DNA from: Ianthella basta
Lineage: Eukaryota > Porifera > Demospongiae > Verongiida > Ianthellidae
Assembly: GCA_964019415.1 (NCBI GenBank)
Contig: OZ025869.1
Span: forward strand, 8,721,214 to 8,785,213
DNA length: 64,000 nt
Direction: 5' to 3'
Positions 21,601 through 31,013 of the stretch are shown piece by piece. Under the pieces are notes generated by a model that saw only the letters and a program-made list of their open reading frames with translations, searched no databases and was not told where the DNA came from. The number at the start of each line of letters is the position of its first letter. Within the stretch, counting starts at the first letter, position 1. The position numbers were made by a program, and so were the translations under genes.

Positions 21601-24600
21601 TGTTTTTCACTCTAATTGTGGTACACAATTATTATTTGATATTATACCATTGATAGTATTACAAAATATTGATTTGATTTAGTCATTGATGGACTAATGC
21701 TCAGTTTCATTGCAACTCTGGTAGCTAATGATCAGTTAAGTGGTCCAATATTATGATATTGGACCTGTGAAGAGGTCCATATCACATATATGGGACCACC
21801 TGCCAATACTTAAGTTCCTATGGTTGCGCAATCACCATACTATATATATTACATATGGCTTGCTAAAGTTTTATGGGGGGGGGGGGGGGGGGGATTTTAG
21901 CAAGAGGGGGAGGGGATGAATACCTGTCATGACGTAAAAGTTCCCTCTGCCATAATGGTTCTGCTGTAGTGACAAAGTCCCTTTCATCTGCCAATATTCG
22001 TTGTTGTGGCGGAGCGCGCAGCGAAGACATGTCAGCTGAAATCGTCTATTCATTGAACAAAATCGTCCACTCATTGAACGAAATCGCCTATAAATCGAAC
22101 CAAAGTGCCCAACTAATGAACAAAATCACCTTGTCATTGAACGAAACATGTTATCCCGAATTGTGAATGTGTCCCAACTTGGGAAAGACACCAGGGTACA
22201 TGACGAATCTGACCGTGAGTCCGCGCTGGCGTTGGTGATTTAGCAGAGAGGGAACTATTTCAGTTGCTGTTTCAGTTCCACGGGGGCCTAATTATGGGGG
22301 GGGGGGGGCAAATTTGGTACGACATATCCCCTCCCCCCCCCCCCCAATGCACCCGTGCTAATGCTATTCTAATACTTAGCATACAACATACACTACGGAA
22401 AAGTGCCACGCAACAATGACGTTCTATCCAAAGCTCATTCCCCACACACCTTGACTGATTCGTGGTTGGCATCCCACCTCTGTGCGCTAGCCTGCATGGA
22501 GCAAGTTGTACTCACTGGAAGAAAGGCACCCTCCCAGCCCTTTTGCTGCGAGTAGGACCAACCTACACAGTGTACAGAGCAGGGAGTACTTACTTTCAGT
22601 TCAAGTGAAGAGAAGAGCTAGTATGACTGCACTACTTGTGACAATGCATAAAGTAAAGTGACACACAACAGAAGACTAAGACTGGATCTGACCAAAGTAT
22701 TCCAATACTAGGTTACTTGTGAAGAGCATGACAACAGCACACTGGGGGGGGGGGGGGGGTGTACAGTGCCAACATTACTGTGCATGAACTCAAATCCTTG
22801 TAACTACCAAGTTAGAGAGTGGCTGCTCTACAGAGGTAGATTGCATTGCTTCAGTGCCATTTGGGTCCAGGGAGGCTAGCTGCTTTAGAGAGGTAGCCAC
22901 CTAACACAGTGACCATCTTAGACCCACTCTTATGTCCCACTGTATACCACTTTAGGTACTCACAATACACACACAAGTTGGTGATCAGTAGTACTGTTAC
23001 AATTCATCACTGTATTACATGCTACGTAGGTACTAGGTAGCACATTAAAAGTCACAATCCATCACAAGATGCACCACCCATCCACCACTACATTCAGCAT
23101 GCACACACCTCTTCCTCCACGTATACACACACACACATACCTCCCGACTGCAGGACCAGCGTCCGCTCCGTGGCGTAAGCTACAATGAAGCAGTACATGG
23201 CGTGGTGCATCTGGCAACCAAACCCGCACGCCTTGCTCAGAGAGCAGACCAGCTTCCTAGCAGAGGCACAGTCACTTGGGTTCTGCAAGTGGTGCAGCCT
23301 CCGCTGCATCAAATCACTGAGGTACTGCAGAAACACATGAACCAGCCCAGGAAAGAAGCATACAAGTGAAGCTGAATTGTCTTAGTTATACCACACTCAA
23401 GTGTGATACACAAGTGACCCTGGGCTGAAGGCCGAGGAAGGTTTTAGCATCACATTAGAGTGGGATATAATACAGTACATGCAATGTCAAGTATAAGCGC
23501 CAGATATAACATTGATCACCCCCCCAATGTGAATATCACCCAGTTGCCATGGTAACATGAAATAAGCTACACTATCACACACACACATGACTCAGTGATC
23601 AGTTCAGTTGAATTATCGCATGAACAGAGAGAGAGTGCAGCTGTGTGCTCCCCAGGAAATAGTTAAAGAAGGGTACACTGTACACTAGACCAGTACAACT
23701 TGACACAGTGTGGGGTGCATGCGAATGCCATTGCCCACACCACATGACTAGTAGTGCCTTTCGAGGAGGGCACAGTGCCATATTTATAGCCTCAAGGAGT
23801 GCTTCAAGGGAACTAGAAGGGTTCTGTACCATTCAAAAACAGCCTAGGGAGAACACTGAGTGTAGCCTACCTTGGCTGCATTCTCCCTCCACTGTTTGTC
23901 AGTTGTCACATTTTCCAAGTGTTCCATGTCCACTAAGATGGTTTTCTCATGATGAGACATGTCGTTCAAGAGGGTGTCCACGTCCTCAACACTGCCCGCT
24001 GCCTTCATCTTCCTTAACCGAGCACGCAAATGCCACCACATTTCTTTAACTCCATTCTTTACCTGTGAAAGTACCAAAGGAAATATCCAAGTTAACACAC
24101 ATACTGTATGCTAATATCTCTACCAGCGGCTTCAAATAAATGCACTACATGATGTACACTTCACAATAGTTACAACACATATCCAGGCTATTGCAACACA
24201 TATCTGGGCTATTGCAACACATATCCAGGATATTGCACAAGACTGAGGTGGAGCCAATGATGAGCGTATAACATATGAGAAATCAGGATATAACTGGCTT
24301 CTATTCCAAAATAGTCTTCTGATTGGGCACACACACATTGAAACTGTCTTGTAACTAGGAAAAATGCTGTATCCCAGTAGAAGAGTCCAATAGAAAGAAA
24401 AGCATCTTGCGTACAAGAATACTTTTTGTGTCCTCTTTCAGAGCCCAATTGCCTTTATATGTACATGTTGACCAATCAGTACCCTCCAGGAGTAGGGTCT
24501 CCTCAGTGAACCGTATTAATTTACCTACAGTGGAACCATTCTAAGATGGTCACAAACCCAGGTCAAACCCCTGCTTGGCACCAAGGTTGGTAACCCAGGT

Positions 24601-26172
24601 TGGATCCAGGTTTGACCGGACTGAACCCAGTTAACACACCCATGAGAATACCAAAAACCTGGATATAAGCCAGATCGCGATGCCCGTGTGAAAAGGGGGC
24701 TAAAAGGCCACCTCTCTAAAACAGCCAGCCTCCCTGGTTCCAAATAGCACTAAAGCATCAATCTACCTCTGTAGAGCAGTCACCTCTCTACAAAGGTCAT
24801 TTACAATTGTCCCAACAGATAGGTTCACTGTACCGATATAAGCTACAGCATAGTCTTACTACAGGCACATACACAGCACACAGCAGACTCCGCGGCTACC
24901 ACACCTCACACAAACATTCCACAGTGTATACAACTGCATAGAACAAATCTATTCGATGTTGCAACCAAAACACTGGTACATGCGTCACTAACACAGCAAC
25001 ACTTTCACAACTACAAATAAGATGCCTAAAAGTGGGATAGCTAAACAGCATCTTGCGCAATGGTTAATACTTATCACTAGGCGACAACTGTTTGTTCAGT
25101 GGTAACTAAGTTATCCCCAGGTGATAACTACGTTATCATACAATTAATGTAACAAACCACTGGGTTAGAAGTAGGAAAGAGACACTAGCCTCTTAGGAAA
25201 GCCTGAGGGACTATAGGTGAAGTGGTGACTTATGGCTGCCTCCATCATTGGAAAGGTGATCGTTACTCTGATGACAGCAGCCAATGAGCAACACTGCCAT
25301 TCCACCTTTAGGGGTTAAGTACACAGCCATGCTGGGCACCAAACTGTACCTGATATAACACATGCACTAAGATGTTGATAGCCTCTGAAAGGGCAGTGTC
25401 AAAATCTTGAGTAACGAAGCCAGTCCAACCCTCTGGGGAGGGTATCGGAGTGAGACCTAAGCTAATGATAAGCACCCTGGCAAATGTATGTACAGCAAGT
25501 TCTCATGCGACAGCCGCTCAAATACTATTTTGAGGTACAACATAGCATGACTGACACAGTGGTCACCAAAAACCATCTTTAAAGCACTGGAAACACTGTT
25601 GCCACAGCAAAGAGAATAGAATTACGCGCATGACTACGAGTAGAGAGTCATCTGAAAGTTGTGGCACCCCATGTGATGTGGCTTACTCAAACGTGCCTAG
25701 TGTGTGAACTTAGTGATCACGCAGAGTGACAAGATAGCAGAAATGCGGCTACTACGCATACACTTCCAAATGAACATGACAGGCCATTCTTCACGCCTGA
25801 AGAGTGGCGCTCACGCTACTAGGCAGGACGTACCTTAAACTGATATTTGAATCTTTCTTTCATGATTTCTGTATCGCCTTCTCCTGATGGCTCTACTGTT
25901 GCAATTCGCCTTGTAGCTAGGTGTCCTGGCTCCTTCTTCTCCTGCTCCACTCGTGATACGAATGATTCCGGTTCCTTGGGCACCTCTCTGCCATAGCCAC
26001 GTGTGCGGAGCTTTGCTCTGTCTCGCTCCTTCATGGCCTTCTCTGCTAACACTCTCGCCTCATCTGCCTCCGACATAAGTGTACTGACACGGTGTTCCAA
26101 GTGTAATAGGACACAAACAGAAATAAATAATGCCAACATAAGCAATTTTGCTCCACGGCCGAATGCCGCCAT
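9697..26172 (-). CDS. FUT8: Alpha-(1,6)-fucosyltransferase (core fucosyltransferase), complete 9-exon gene
   Basis: Transfers fucose from GDP-fucose to the innermost GlcNAc of N-glycans in the Golgi. Exons in transcript order: 25834-26172, 23871-24062, 23141-23324, 22450-22562, 12929-13149, 11978-12154, 11352-11502, 10924-11014, 9697-9917. All junctions are GT-AG and in phase, giving 562 residues (human 575). Residues 9-26 are a type II membrane anchor, followed by a coiled-coil-like stem. The family core is clear: NPSDC, GCQMHHAMYCF, WSYSQQKGWEGAF, SPRPPQLPQAVPRDLAD, then QVRRTDKVNTEAAFH (Arg354-Arg355 correspond to the essential Arg pair of the human enzyme), IATDEPS, YLVCTFSSQVCRMGYEIMQ and SLDDIYYFGG. 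The C-terminal SH3-like domain starts near residue 500. Intron 4 is 9.3 kb and filled with transposons. Start chosen because MAAF directly precedes the anchor. Confidence 0.95.
10213..10560. repeat. Four-copy tandem repeat in FUT8 intron 8
   Basis: A unit of about 85-92 bp beginning near cttgctacaatgatataaag and containing gaatgacataagtcagcaat is repeated four times with few changes. It lies wholly between the last two FUT8 exons and contains no splice-site match to those exons. Confidence 0.9.
11273..11286. promoter_or_regulatory. RFX X-box motif in FUT8 intron 7
   Basis: GTTGCCATGGTAAC is an exact match to the palindromic X-box consensus bound by RFX factors. It lies at the end of a stretch (about 11140-11310) resembling another in intron 2 (about 23400-23590), so it is probably carried by a dispersed repeat. 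Function in regulation is not shown. Confidence 0.4.
11725..11945 (+). mobile_element. SINE-like hairpin element copy in FUT8 intron 6
   Basis: It contains aacagggttgg, gaagaccagagcatctg and a tail ccagctgagaagccctcact, in the same order as the insertion at 43090-43290 read on its minus strand. The arms (cttcagaacagggttggaac against tctcaaccctgtttgaagc) are diverged but still complementary. Sequence divergence shows it is an older copy than the one at 43090. Confidence 0.6.
14246..14574. mobile_element. 329-bp palindromic fold-back element
   Basis: The outer ends gttactcactcaccatacaa and ttgtatggtgagtgagtaac are exact complements and pairing continues inward over almost the whole length. Each half contains a second inverted repeat (ggtccatagcc with ggctatggacc), so it can fold as one long hairpin or a four-arm structure. 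It lies upstream of the recombinase gene and splits its CCAAT-box region. Confidence 0.88.
14660..14843 (+). promoter_or_regulatory. CCAAT-box cluster upstream of recombinase gene
   Basis: Four direct CCAATGAG motifs (near 14680, 14719, 14760 and 14798) alternate with TGACATCC/TGACGTCC cyclic-AMP-element-like sites within 180 bases of the ATG at 14844. Further ATTGG (inverse CCAAT) motifs occur near 14048 and 14089. This is what an internal promoter of a DNA element would look like; activity is inferred. Confidence 0.5.
14844..16225 (+). pseudogene. KIAA1958/Crypton-like tyrosine recombinase, decayed
   Basis: The N terminus has the family's basic KKRRLSLSLKKPK motif, followed after an early stop by SAM-like core-binding sequence (KWLCFFCKEVRK, ILQILAGLLRHTREVKKN). 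The catalytic region follows: LNAFLCLQWF or FVYNGLNLVLRGGDEHRALK in a second frame, then NHSLCATSISRL, MERSGHLSKEGVRGYER and the C-terminal SGCNVTFNMHF. Family proteins usually have HSLRAT, so the first catalytic Arg is Cys here (CGT to TGT), while the second-box His and the nucleophile-type Tyr (VRGYER) remain. At least three stops and two frame changes make it non-functional. Confidence 0.8.
17316..19438 (+). mobile_element. hAT transposon with perfect TIRs and 8-bp target duplication
   Basis: The ends taaagttgtaccgat and atcggtacaacttta are perfect 15-bp inverted repeats. The flanking 8 bp gactccag is duplicated at 17308-17315 and 19439-19446, the hAT signature length. Subterminal regions are rich in TATCGG/CCGATA motifs. 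Removing the element and one duplicate rejoins the host retroelement sequence. Confidence 0.96.
17487..19350 (+). pseudogene. hAT transposase with BED zinc finger, three disabling lesions
   Basis: Residues 11-55 form a BED finger (WEYF, Cys25, Cys28, His50, His55). The RNase-H-like core follows with SFTTDVWSS (first catalytic Asp region), FGCFAHSLQLVV and DVVTRWNSTLYML. The C-terminal dimerisation region has DPFTWWSQHKARFP, ATSVPSERLFSLAG and NRILPEHAETLLFAKK. A TAG at 17853-17855, a frame change near 18870 and a TAA at 19096-19098 break the frame. The order and spacing of domains is otherwise full length, so the insertion was of an autonomous element. Confidence 0.92.
21870..22335 (-). repeat. 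Dispersed repeat with poly-G ends and 21-bp tandem core
   Basis: It begins with a G run (about 21875-21892), ends near ggggggggggcaaattt and CCCCCC stretches, and has a diverged inverted copy at about 44960-45415. The core (22030-22150) is five units of 21 bp of the type attgaacgaaatcg. On the minus strand one frame reads 7-residue units (GRFCSMN, GRFRSMS) continuing into LTCLRCALRHNNEYW. Family not recognised. Confidence 0.7.
22740..22760. repeat. Poly-G run in FUT8 intron 3
   Basis: Seventeen consecutive G after actg, in the intron between exons 23141-23324 and 22450-22562. No element ends were recognised around it. Confidence 0.9.
23400..23590. repeat. Dispersed repeat with X-box (FUT8 intron 2)
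   Basis: It shares ggctgaaggcc, gcatcacatt, agagtg/gagtgtgg and the terminal cagttgccatggtaac with 11140-11310. The X-box GTTGCCATGGTAAC is at 23543-23556. Identity outside these blocks is low. Confidence 0.45.
24165..24236. repeat. Three-unit 21-bp tandem repeat in FUT8 intron 1
   Basis: Units of attgcaacacatatccaggct type repeated three times between exons 23871-24062 and 25834-26172. The remainder of this 1.77-kb intron (24063-25833) shows no gene or element I can name. Confidence 0.8.
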
Positions 26173-27600
26173 TTTTAGAAGCCGTAGTGCGTTTAGAGCA
26201 CGTGATGCGTTGAGATCGCATGCGCGCGCACAGGTGGGGAAAAGATGGCCGAATCAGTCTGCGTGGTGGTGTTCAGTTCGGCGGATTCAATCAGACGATG
26301 ATTCACTGATCTTCGGTCAATTGCCATGAGACCATTGTGTTGGTGTAATGATAGAGGACGCTCATTGTGTGCGCTTGTTCAGTTCCAATTCGTGTCACAG
26401 TCTATACATCAGGTGCTCAGCAAGAGGGAACTCTAACCGGCGTGCCCGCCTCTCTTGCCCCCTCAGCTCTGGTACTGTGTAAAAGTAACTTGCGCTGATA
26501 CGGGAAACCAGGACCTGGACCCAGGACCTGCTTATTTTAGCAACTCACCAGGAAAAAAGCACCCCAAGATCTTTCATTATCATGTCAAAGTAACTGTTTA
26601 TTATGGTTAACCTATTTCCTTCCAACATTCCTTGTTTTTGGTGAGCAAAAGTTGTCGAGATTCTTCACTTGGGTTTTCTGAAGTAATCACAAACTGTGGA
26701 CAGGGATGCTGCACGATGAAGATGTGTGTTGTAATTTCCAAATCTTCAAAGTTGTTCACTGCAGATGCTTTGATGGCTCTATGCTTGTGCCAGCAGTTGA
26801 TAGACTCATCTTAGGAAGGCCTTCAAGTTGGTGGCCCTGGACTTAGGCTAATAATGCTTGCTGATTCAAAAAAGTATGGAGGTGATGATGACTCATCAAT
26901 CTGCAGTTTATGCGAATGCAGAATATGTTGCACAAGAATGTATACTCAAAGCACTATGAATCGGGTGTGGTTGCCTCTGACTCCAATGAGTTCTCTAGTG
27001 TGTCAGTCACTATTAGCTTGAGAACTTGCTGCCACCATGTATATGACTGTTGACGTTCTGTCGACAGACATAATAATTAGTATTGTTATATATAATCAAG
27101 CAAATTAAATAAAGTTATTGGCGTTGGCAAATATCCAATTGGACGCTGCATGTGCAGTTTCTATCAACTTTATTTAAGAACTTGTAGAGGTCAAGAGGTC
27201 GTTGCCGCTTTGTCTCAGTTTTGAGTTTAGTATTAATTGTTCTAGGCCTCTCCCTTTATCAGATGTGGTGTGAAGTAGTCCATTGTAAATTCCTGGATGG
27301 GCTGCTTATAATTTGAGTGGTACCAACTTCCTGTATGAAAATGTCGTGGATTTAAGCAGAATCATTTATTCATCTATCCATACTAAGTTGTAAATTCTTC
27401 ATTGCCTACTGTAATTCAGTCCTTCTCTCTGTTGGCGTTCTGTACTAGTTGGCATTAGAGGCTAGCATGGGATATCCACACCAGCATTCTTCTTGCTCTC
27501 TTGAGAATACACTGTTCACTTTGTACACACACTTTCCTAAGATTCTCATAAGCTGACTCAGCGTGGCCTTGTCCTGCTTCATGTGCAATTCAATGGTATC
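26173..27600. other. FUT8 5' flank and intergenic DNA
   Basis: The FUT8 start ATGGCGGC is itself a YY1-like sequence, and a plus-strand aaaagATGGCCGAA occurs at about 26240-26251 in a CpG-bearing stretch, which could mark a bidirectional promoter. It opens only an 18-codon frame. From about 26400 to 27600 I see AT-rich sequence without a recognisable gene. Confidence 0.4.
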
Positions 27601-28290
27601 CAACATTGTATGTGTTAGCTTGAAGAACGTACCACTCCCTGGGAAGTGAGATTTAGTATTTTGTAATAGTTGCCCAGATACTCAAAATCCTTCTGTGGCA
27701 AGCACTGGGCCAACTTCCATTACGGACTTTTGCCTCTATTGTACTGAGATGCAGCTCAACGTTTGGAGTGGGAACTTTTGGTATTGCTACTGTGTCAATG
27801 GAATAGACATCCAGGCTGATGCCTCTCCAGTTGTCGCAAGATGACAGGTCACCTTTCTTAGGAATGGGTACAATGAGGGCATCTTTCCGCTCCTCGGTGA
27901 CAGTTCGCTGTTGCCATACTCGGTTGAAAAGTTTCAGGAGATGCTCCATGAGGTCTTCTTTACAGCACTTTAGCATCTTGGGTAGAACTCCATTCTACCT
28001 GCATTCTTCTTGCTCTCTGTTGGATGCTGTGAGCACTTTGTACATACACTCTTCTTAAGATTCTCAAGTTGAGTTGCTGTGGCTTTGTCCTTCTTTATGT
28101 GTGACATCCAACTTTGTGTTAGAAACATGTATCACACCCTGAGAAGCAAGAATTTGTGTAATAATTACCTAGGTACTCCAAATCCTTCTGTGGCAAGCAC
28201 ATGAGTATCCTCCATTGCAAACATGTGTTGTTAATTGTCCTGAGAATGCAGTACAATGTTTGAAGTGGTGACTATGGCATTGCAGCGGTG
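27480..28290 (-). repeat. Diverged direct repeat flanking the LINE fragment
   Basis: About 300 bp at 27480-27800 is similar to 28005-28290 (shared attcttcttgctctct, ctcaaaatcc/ctccaaatcc followed by ttctgtggcaagcac). On the minus strand both encode a CLPQKD(F/L)EYLGNYY-like peptide. It is probably a local duplication of LINE sequence. Confidence 0.55.
27653..27990 (-). pseudogene. LINE reverse transcriptase fragment
   Basis: The minus strand encodes MLKCCKEDLMEHLLKLFNRV, then RKDALIVPIPKKGDLSSCDN and WRGISL, the conserved N-terminal RT segment of LINE elements (VP.W..A.IVPI.KKGD...C.NWRGISL). The match stops abruptly after ISLDV; the catalytic YxDD part is absent. A truncated insertion. Confidence 0.8.
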
Positions 28291-28299
28291 TCGGTTCTG

Positions 28300-29325
28300 A
28301 CTATCAACAAAATGATTATAACTAGACTTGTGTACTGTTGCTTGTTCAACTACTACTGTTTGATGCTTTCAGCATAACACATAGACTTGTAGCCGGTTTG
28401 ACTGGAGCATCATTAATATAAAAATGAGTATGCTACTTAGATGTTCAGTTTGCTATCACAATTAAGGATAATTGGCGTGTGTATGAACAAGTGTAGCCTT
28501 CAGCAATTCCATGGTGGCTGTAGTTTGTGGTTAAGCATGGATTCCCGTTTAGCCGCTTTGGATAAATATTGAGCACTACCAGGCCAGTGAACTGGTATTG
28601 TTTATGAGTGGTGGCAGTCGGAATGGCTACACCAATGGATGCATGAGATACTTGTGGTAGGAAATCCAAGCATTCTGGTATCAGGACTCATGAGACAAGA
28701 ACTTGAACTGAACAGTGTGTGAGCGACTTGATAAGAGCTGTGGCACTTGAATTTGGTTAGAATGTCTGAGATATGTAAGTTTTTCACCGGGATGGAAGTC
28801 GCTGCTCCTCAGTTTTCTACCACTTTAACACTTTGCTGCTGCTGACCCCTCTCCAGTGCCGGGCCACTGGATGCACTAATAAGTAATTTCAACCAAGATT
28901 GCCTCTGTATTCTCCTCTGACTTCTTAACGCTGGAGCAGACTCCCACTCTGATCAAAACTCTGTTGTGTTTGAATGCAACGTGTTCAAGTACTGCAAGCT
29001 CCTACTGCACCTATGTGCAGCTATCTGTAAGCTCCAGCTGTGAAAGTCTGTGTGCACCTCAGGTATGTCTTGTCTGGGAGGGTGGGACTTGCTCGAAGTG
29101 ACAAACCACAAATATTCACCAGCGCTGCAAACCTAAGAAGCCATAGCAAAGCTATACTTCAACACACACTGAATGTGATTCGCTCATATCACAGATAAGA
29201 GCTTAAGCTTTCATTTGATGTCAAACACAATAGTACAACATTAAGTGTTAGTGTGATAGGCTTCTTCCCAGTGCGAGCACTGACTACAAAACGTAAATTG
29301 AGTAAAAGTAAGAAATAAAAATAAT
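28300..29325. other. No recognised gene
   Basis: Short frames only; none resembles a known family and no terminal repeats were found. It separates the LINE fragment from the 3' end of the Mutator-like gene. Confidence 0.4.
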
Positions 29326-29329
29326 GAGT

Positions 29330-30940
29330 CTAGAAAGCACCTGGGGCATATGTTGTGCCCTCTTTCTGTACAACTTTGTCCAGTTTCTTCTTCTTTAATC
29401 TTCTCCTCCTCTTCCTGGCATCTTTAGCTGCTTCACTGTCTCGCAATTCTGCTTTTTTCATGCGCTTCTTGTCACTTTGCTTCACAAAATCCTCTGTCTC
29501 TTTGCCTGGCTCTATATTCAACCGCTGGAGCACACGAAGCAGAGAACTGGCCCCATTGTTCCACCAGCTCACTGCCAGAGCCACGGCCAACTCCACTGTT
29601 TCTTTTGACTGAAACTCAGCCTTTGAGCACAGACTCCAGATCAGATGATGGAGAGCTTCGTTCTGATTCTGGGTTGCTCCCAGCAAGCAGCGCTCTAGCA
29701 ATTTTTCGTTGGACAAATCGAGAAAAATGTCATGGATAGCCTTAGCAACATCTTCTGGGATAGCCTTCTTATGCTTGTAACTCCTGGCTTTCCGCTTTGC
29801 TGCAGCCTGCTGGTATTTGCACCAGGATGTCTGGCCTTTGGGGCAATATTGATGCTGAGGCTTTGCATCAGTGGACACAGAATGATGATATATGGCTAGC
29901 ACAGCTGTTTTCATTTGCTTCACATTTCCAACGTTTCTTTTAATTGCCGCACCATAATAATTTTGGAAGCTGTCGATCAATGCTTCTGTCAGGCGTCCCT
30001 TTCCTCCCAATGAGATTTTCTTCCGCTTTGATGCACTGAAGTATCCTTGTTTTCGTTTCCTCAGCCTAGTTCCCATTCGCTTTTGCACGTGGCCGACACA
30101 GTCATGCTTCTCAATTGGTACTGTGTAAGGGTTGTTGGCTGTGAGGAGGTTGTGCGTCTTCGAATCTCCATCGGATATGTAGCACGAGTACTGTAATTGA
30201 AGGTCTTGCACAGACCTTTTCCACATAATAAGTGCGCCTTCACTCTCCATGGCTCCAGAAGAGCCTTCAAAATTCACGCTGCATTTGGCCTCATGACTTT
30301 CCCACCAATCTTGATATTCATCGCTGGATTGATCCAGTCCTTCATGCAGTTTGCATTTGTGGCAGTACTTCGATAACACTTCATAATCAAGTACCTGCCC
30401 TGTCTCCCATGATAAAACCAAAACAATCCCAAATTGTGAGGTAAAGCCACGTTTTGCCCAAGTGCCGTCGAAAGTGACAGTAACGTCAATGACCTCATCA
30501 TCACTTGCTTTGTGCATACTGTGCAGCTCTTTTGCTGCAACCTTTCTGCTTTCCTTTGATTCATTGATTGCTGCAGTTGTAATAGCTGCTTTGTGGGCAC
30601 GGAAGGCTGGATCGGTGACAGGTGGGGGTAAACCCATGACACCACAAAACTTTTCAAGTGATGCCAACCCACGACCAGCCACTCTCATTGCCAGCACACT
30701 TCGTCTATTTACTGTTTTGGGCTCAACATCGTAAGGGCTGCTTATGGAAACCTTTCTCTCACAATTGGCGCATGAAATGAAGATATCTGTAACCAGACCA
30801 CGGCGACCAACGAAGCTCTCTCCTATCGTCAGTGACTGTGTTTTGCAGGCACTGCACAACAAATTGCTGGCTATGGCCGCCGATACCTTGGCCATATCCA
30901 GCAATCTCATTCCCTGCAGCTGCCTGTCTGCGACATCCAC
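29330..30940 (-). CDS. Mutator-like transposase-domain protein, uninterrupted 536 codons
   Basis: N-terminal CxxC pairs (C29/C32, C57/C60) form a probable zinc ribbon. FDGTWAKRGF (157-166), YISDGDSK (254-261) and DCVGHVQKRMG (280-290) are signature motifs of the animal Mutator-like transposase domain (Pfam Mutator type), with acidic residues suited to a DDE/RNase-H fold. A Lys/Arg-rich coiled C terminus (about 485-525) follows. Unlike its neighbours it has no stop or frameshift. The frame opens with GTG; the first ATG is at 30908-30910 (residue 11), or an upstream exon may splice at the ttag near 30960. Role: DNA transposition if active, or a domesticated DNA-binding protein. No terminal inverted repeats were found. 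Confidence 0.75.
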   Translation of the reverse strand: MDVADRQLQGMRLLDMAKVSAAIASNLLCSACKTQSLTIGESFVGRRGLVTDIFISCANCERKVSISSPYDVEPKTVNRRSVLAMRVAGRGLASLEKFCGVMGLPPPVTDPAFRAHKAAITTAAINESKESRKVAAKELHSMHKASDDEVIDVTVTFDGTWAKRGFTSQFGIVLVLSWETGQVLDYEVLSKYCHKCKLHEGLDQSSDEYQDWWESHEAKCSVNFEGSSGAMESEGALIMWKRSVQDLQLQYSCYISDGDSKTHNLLTANNPYTVPIEKHDCVGHVQKRMGTRLRKRKQGYFSASKRKKISLGGKGRLTEALIDSFQNYYGAAIKRNVGNVKQMKTAVLAIYHHSVSTDAKPQHQYCPKGQTSWCKYQQAAAKRKARSYKHKKAIPEDVAKAIHDIFLDLSNEKLLERCLLGATQNQNEALHHLIWSLCSKAEFQSKETVELAVALAVSWWNNGASSLLRVLQRLNIEPGKETEDFVKQSDKKRMKKAELRDSEAAKDARKRRRRLKKKKLDKVVQKEGTTYAPGAF

Positions 30941-31013
30941 GGATTCAGAATTTTTTTCTAATATCTAAGAACAAATTAAAGACAATTACTATTAACATGC
31001 AATCATTGAATAA

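Larger units (their letters stand above)
13378..21857 (+). mobile_element. Tyrosine-recombinase element bounded by long inverted repeats, with nested insertions
   Basis: Bases 13378-13512 and 21683-21857 are inverted copies sharing catatg, gattgcgcaaccataggaac, ttaagtattggcaggtggtc and cattagtccatcaatga. Between them lie a CCAAT-rich promoter-like region, a decayed KIAA1958/Crypton-like recombinase gene and its AT-rich 3' tail, interrupted by a retroelement (about 16468-21450) that is itself interrupted by a hAT transposon. The whole nest sits in FUT8 intron 4, same orientation as the plus strand, antisense to FUT8. I could not identify an outer target duplication. Confidence 0.6.

Noticed and set aside
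26240..26310. Possible divergent gene start ATGGCCGAATC beside FUT8
   Set aside because: Only 18 codons before a stop and no clear donor; kept only as a note on promoter context.
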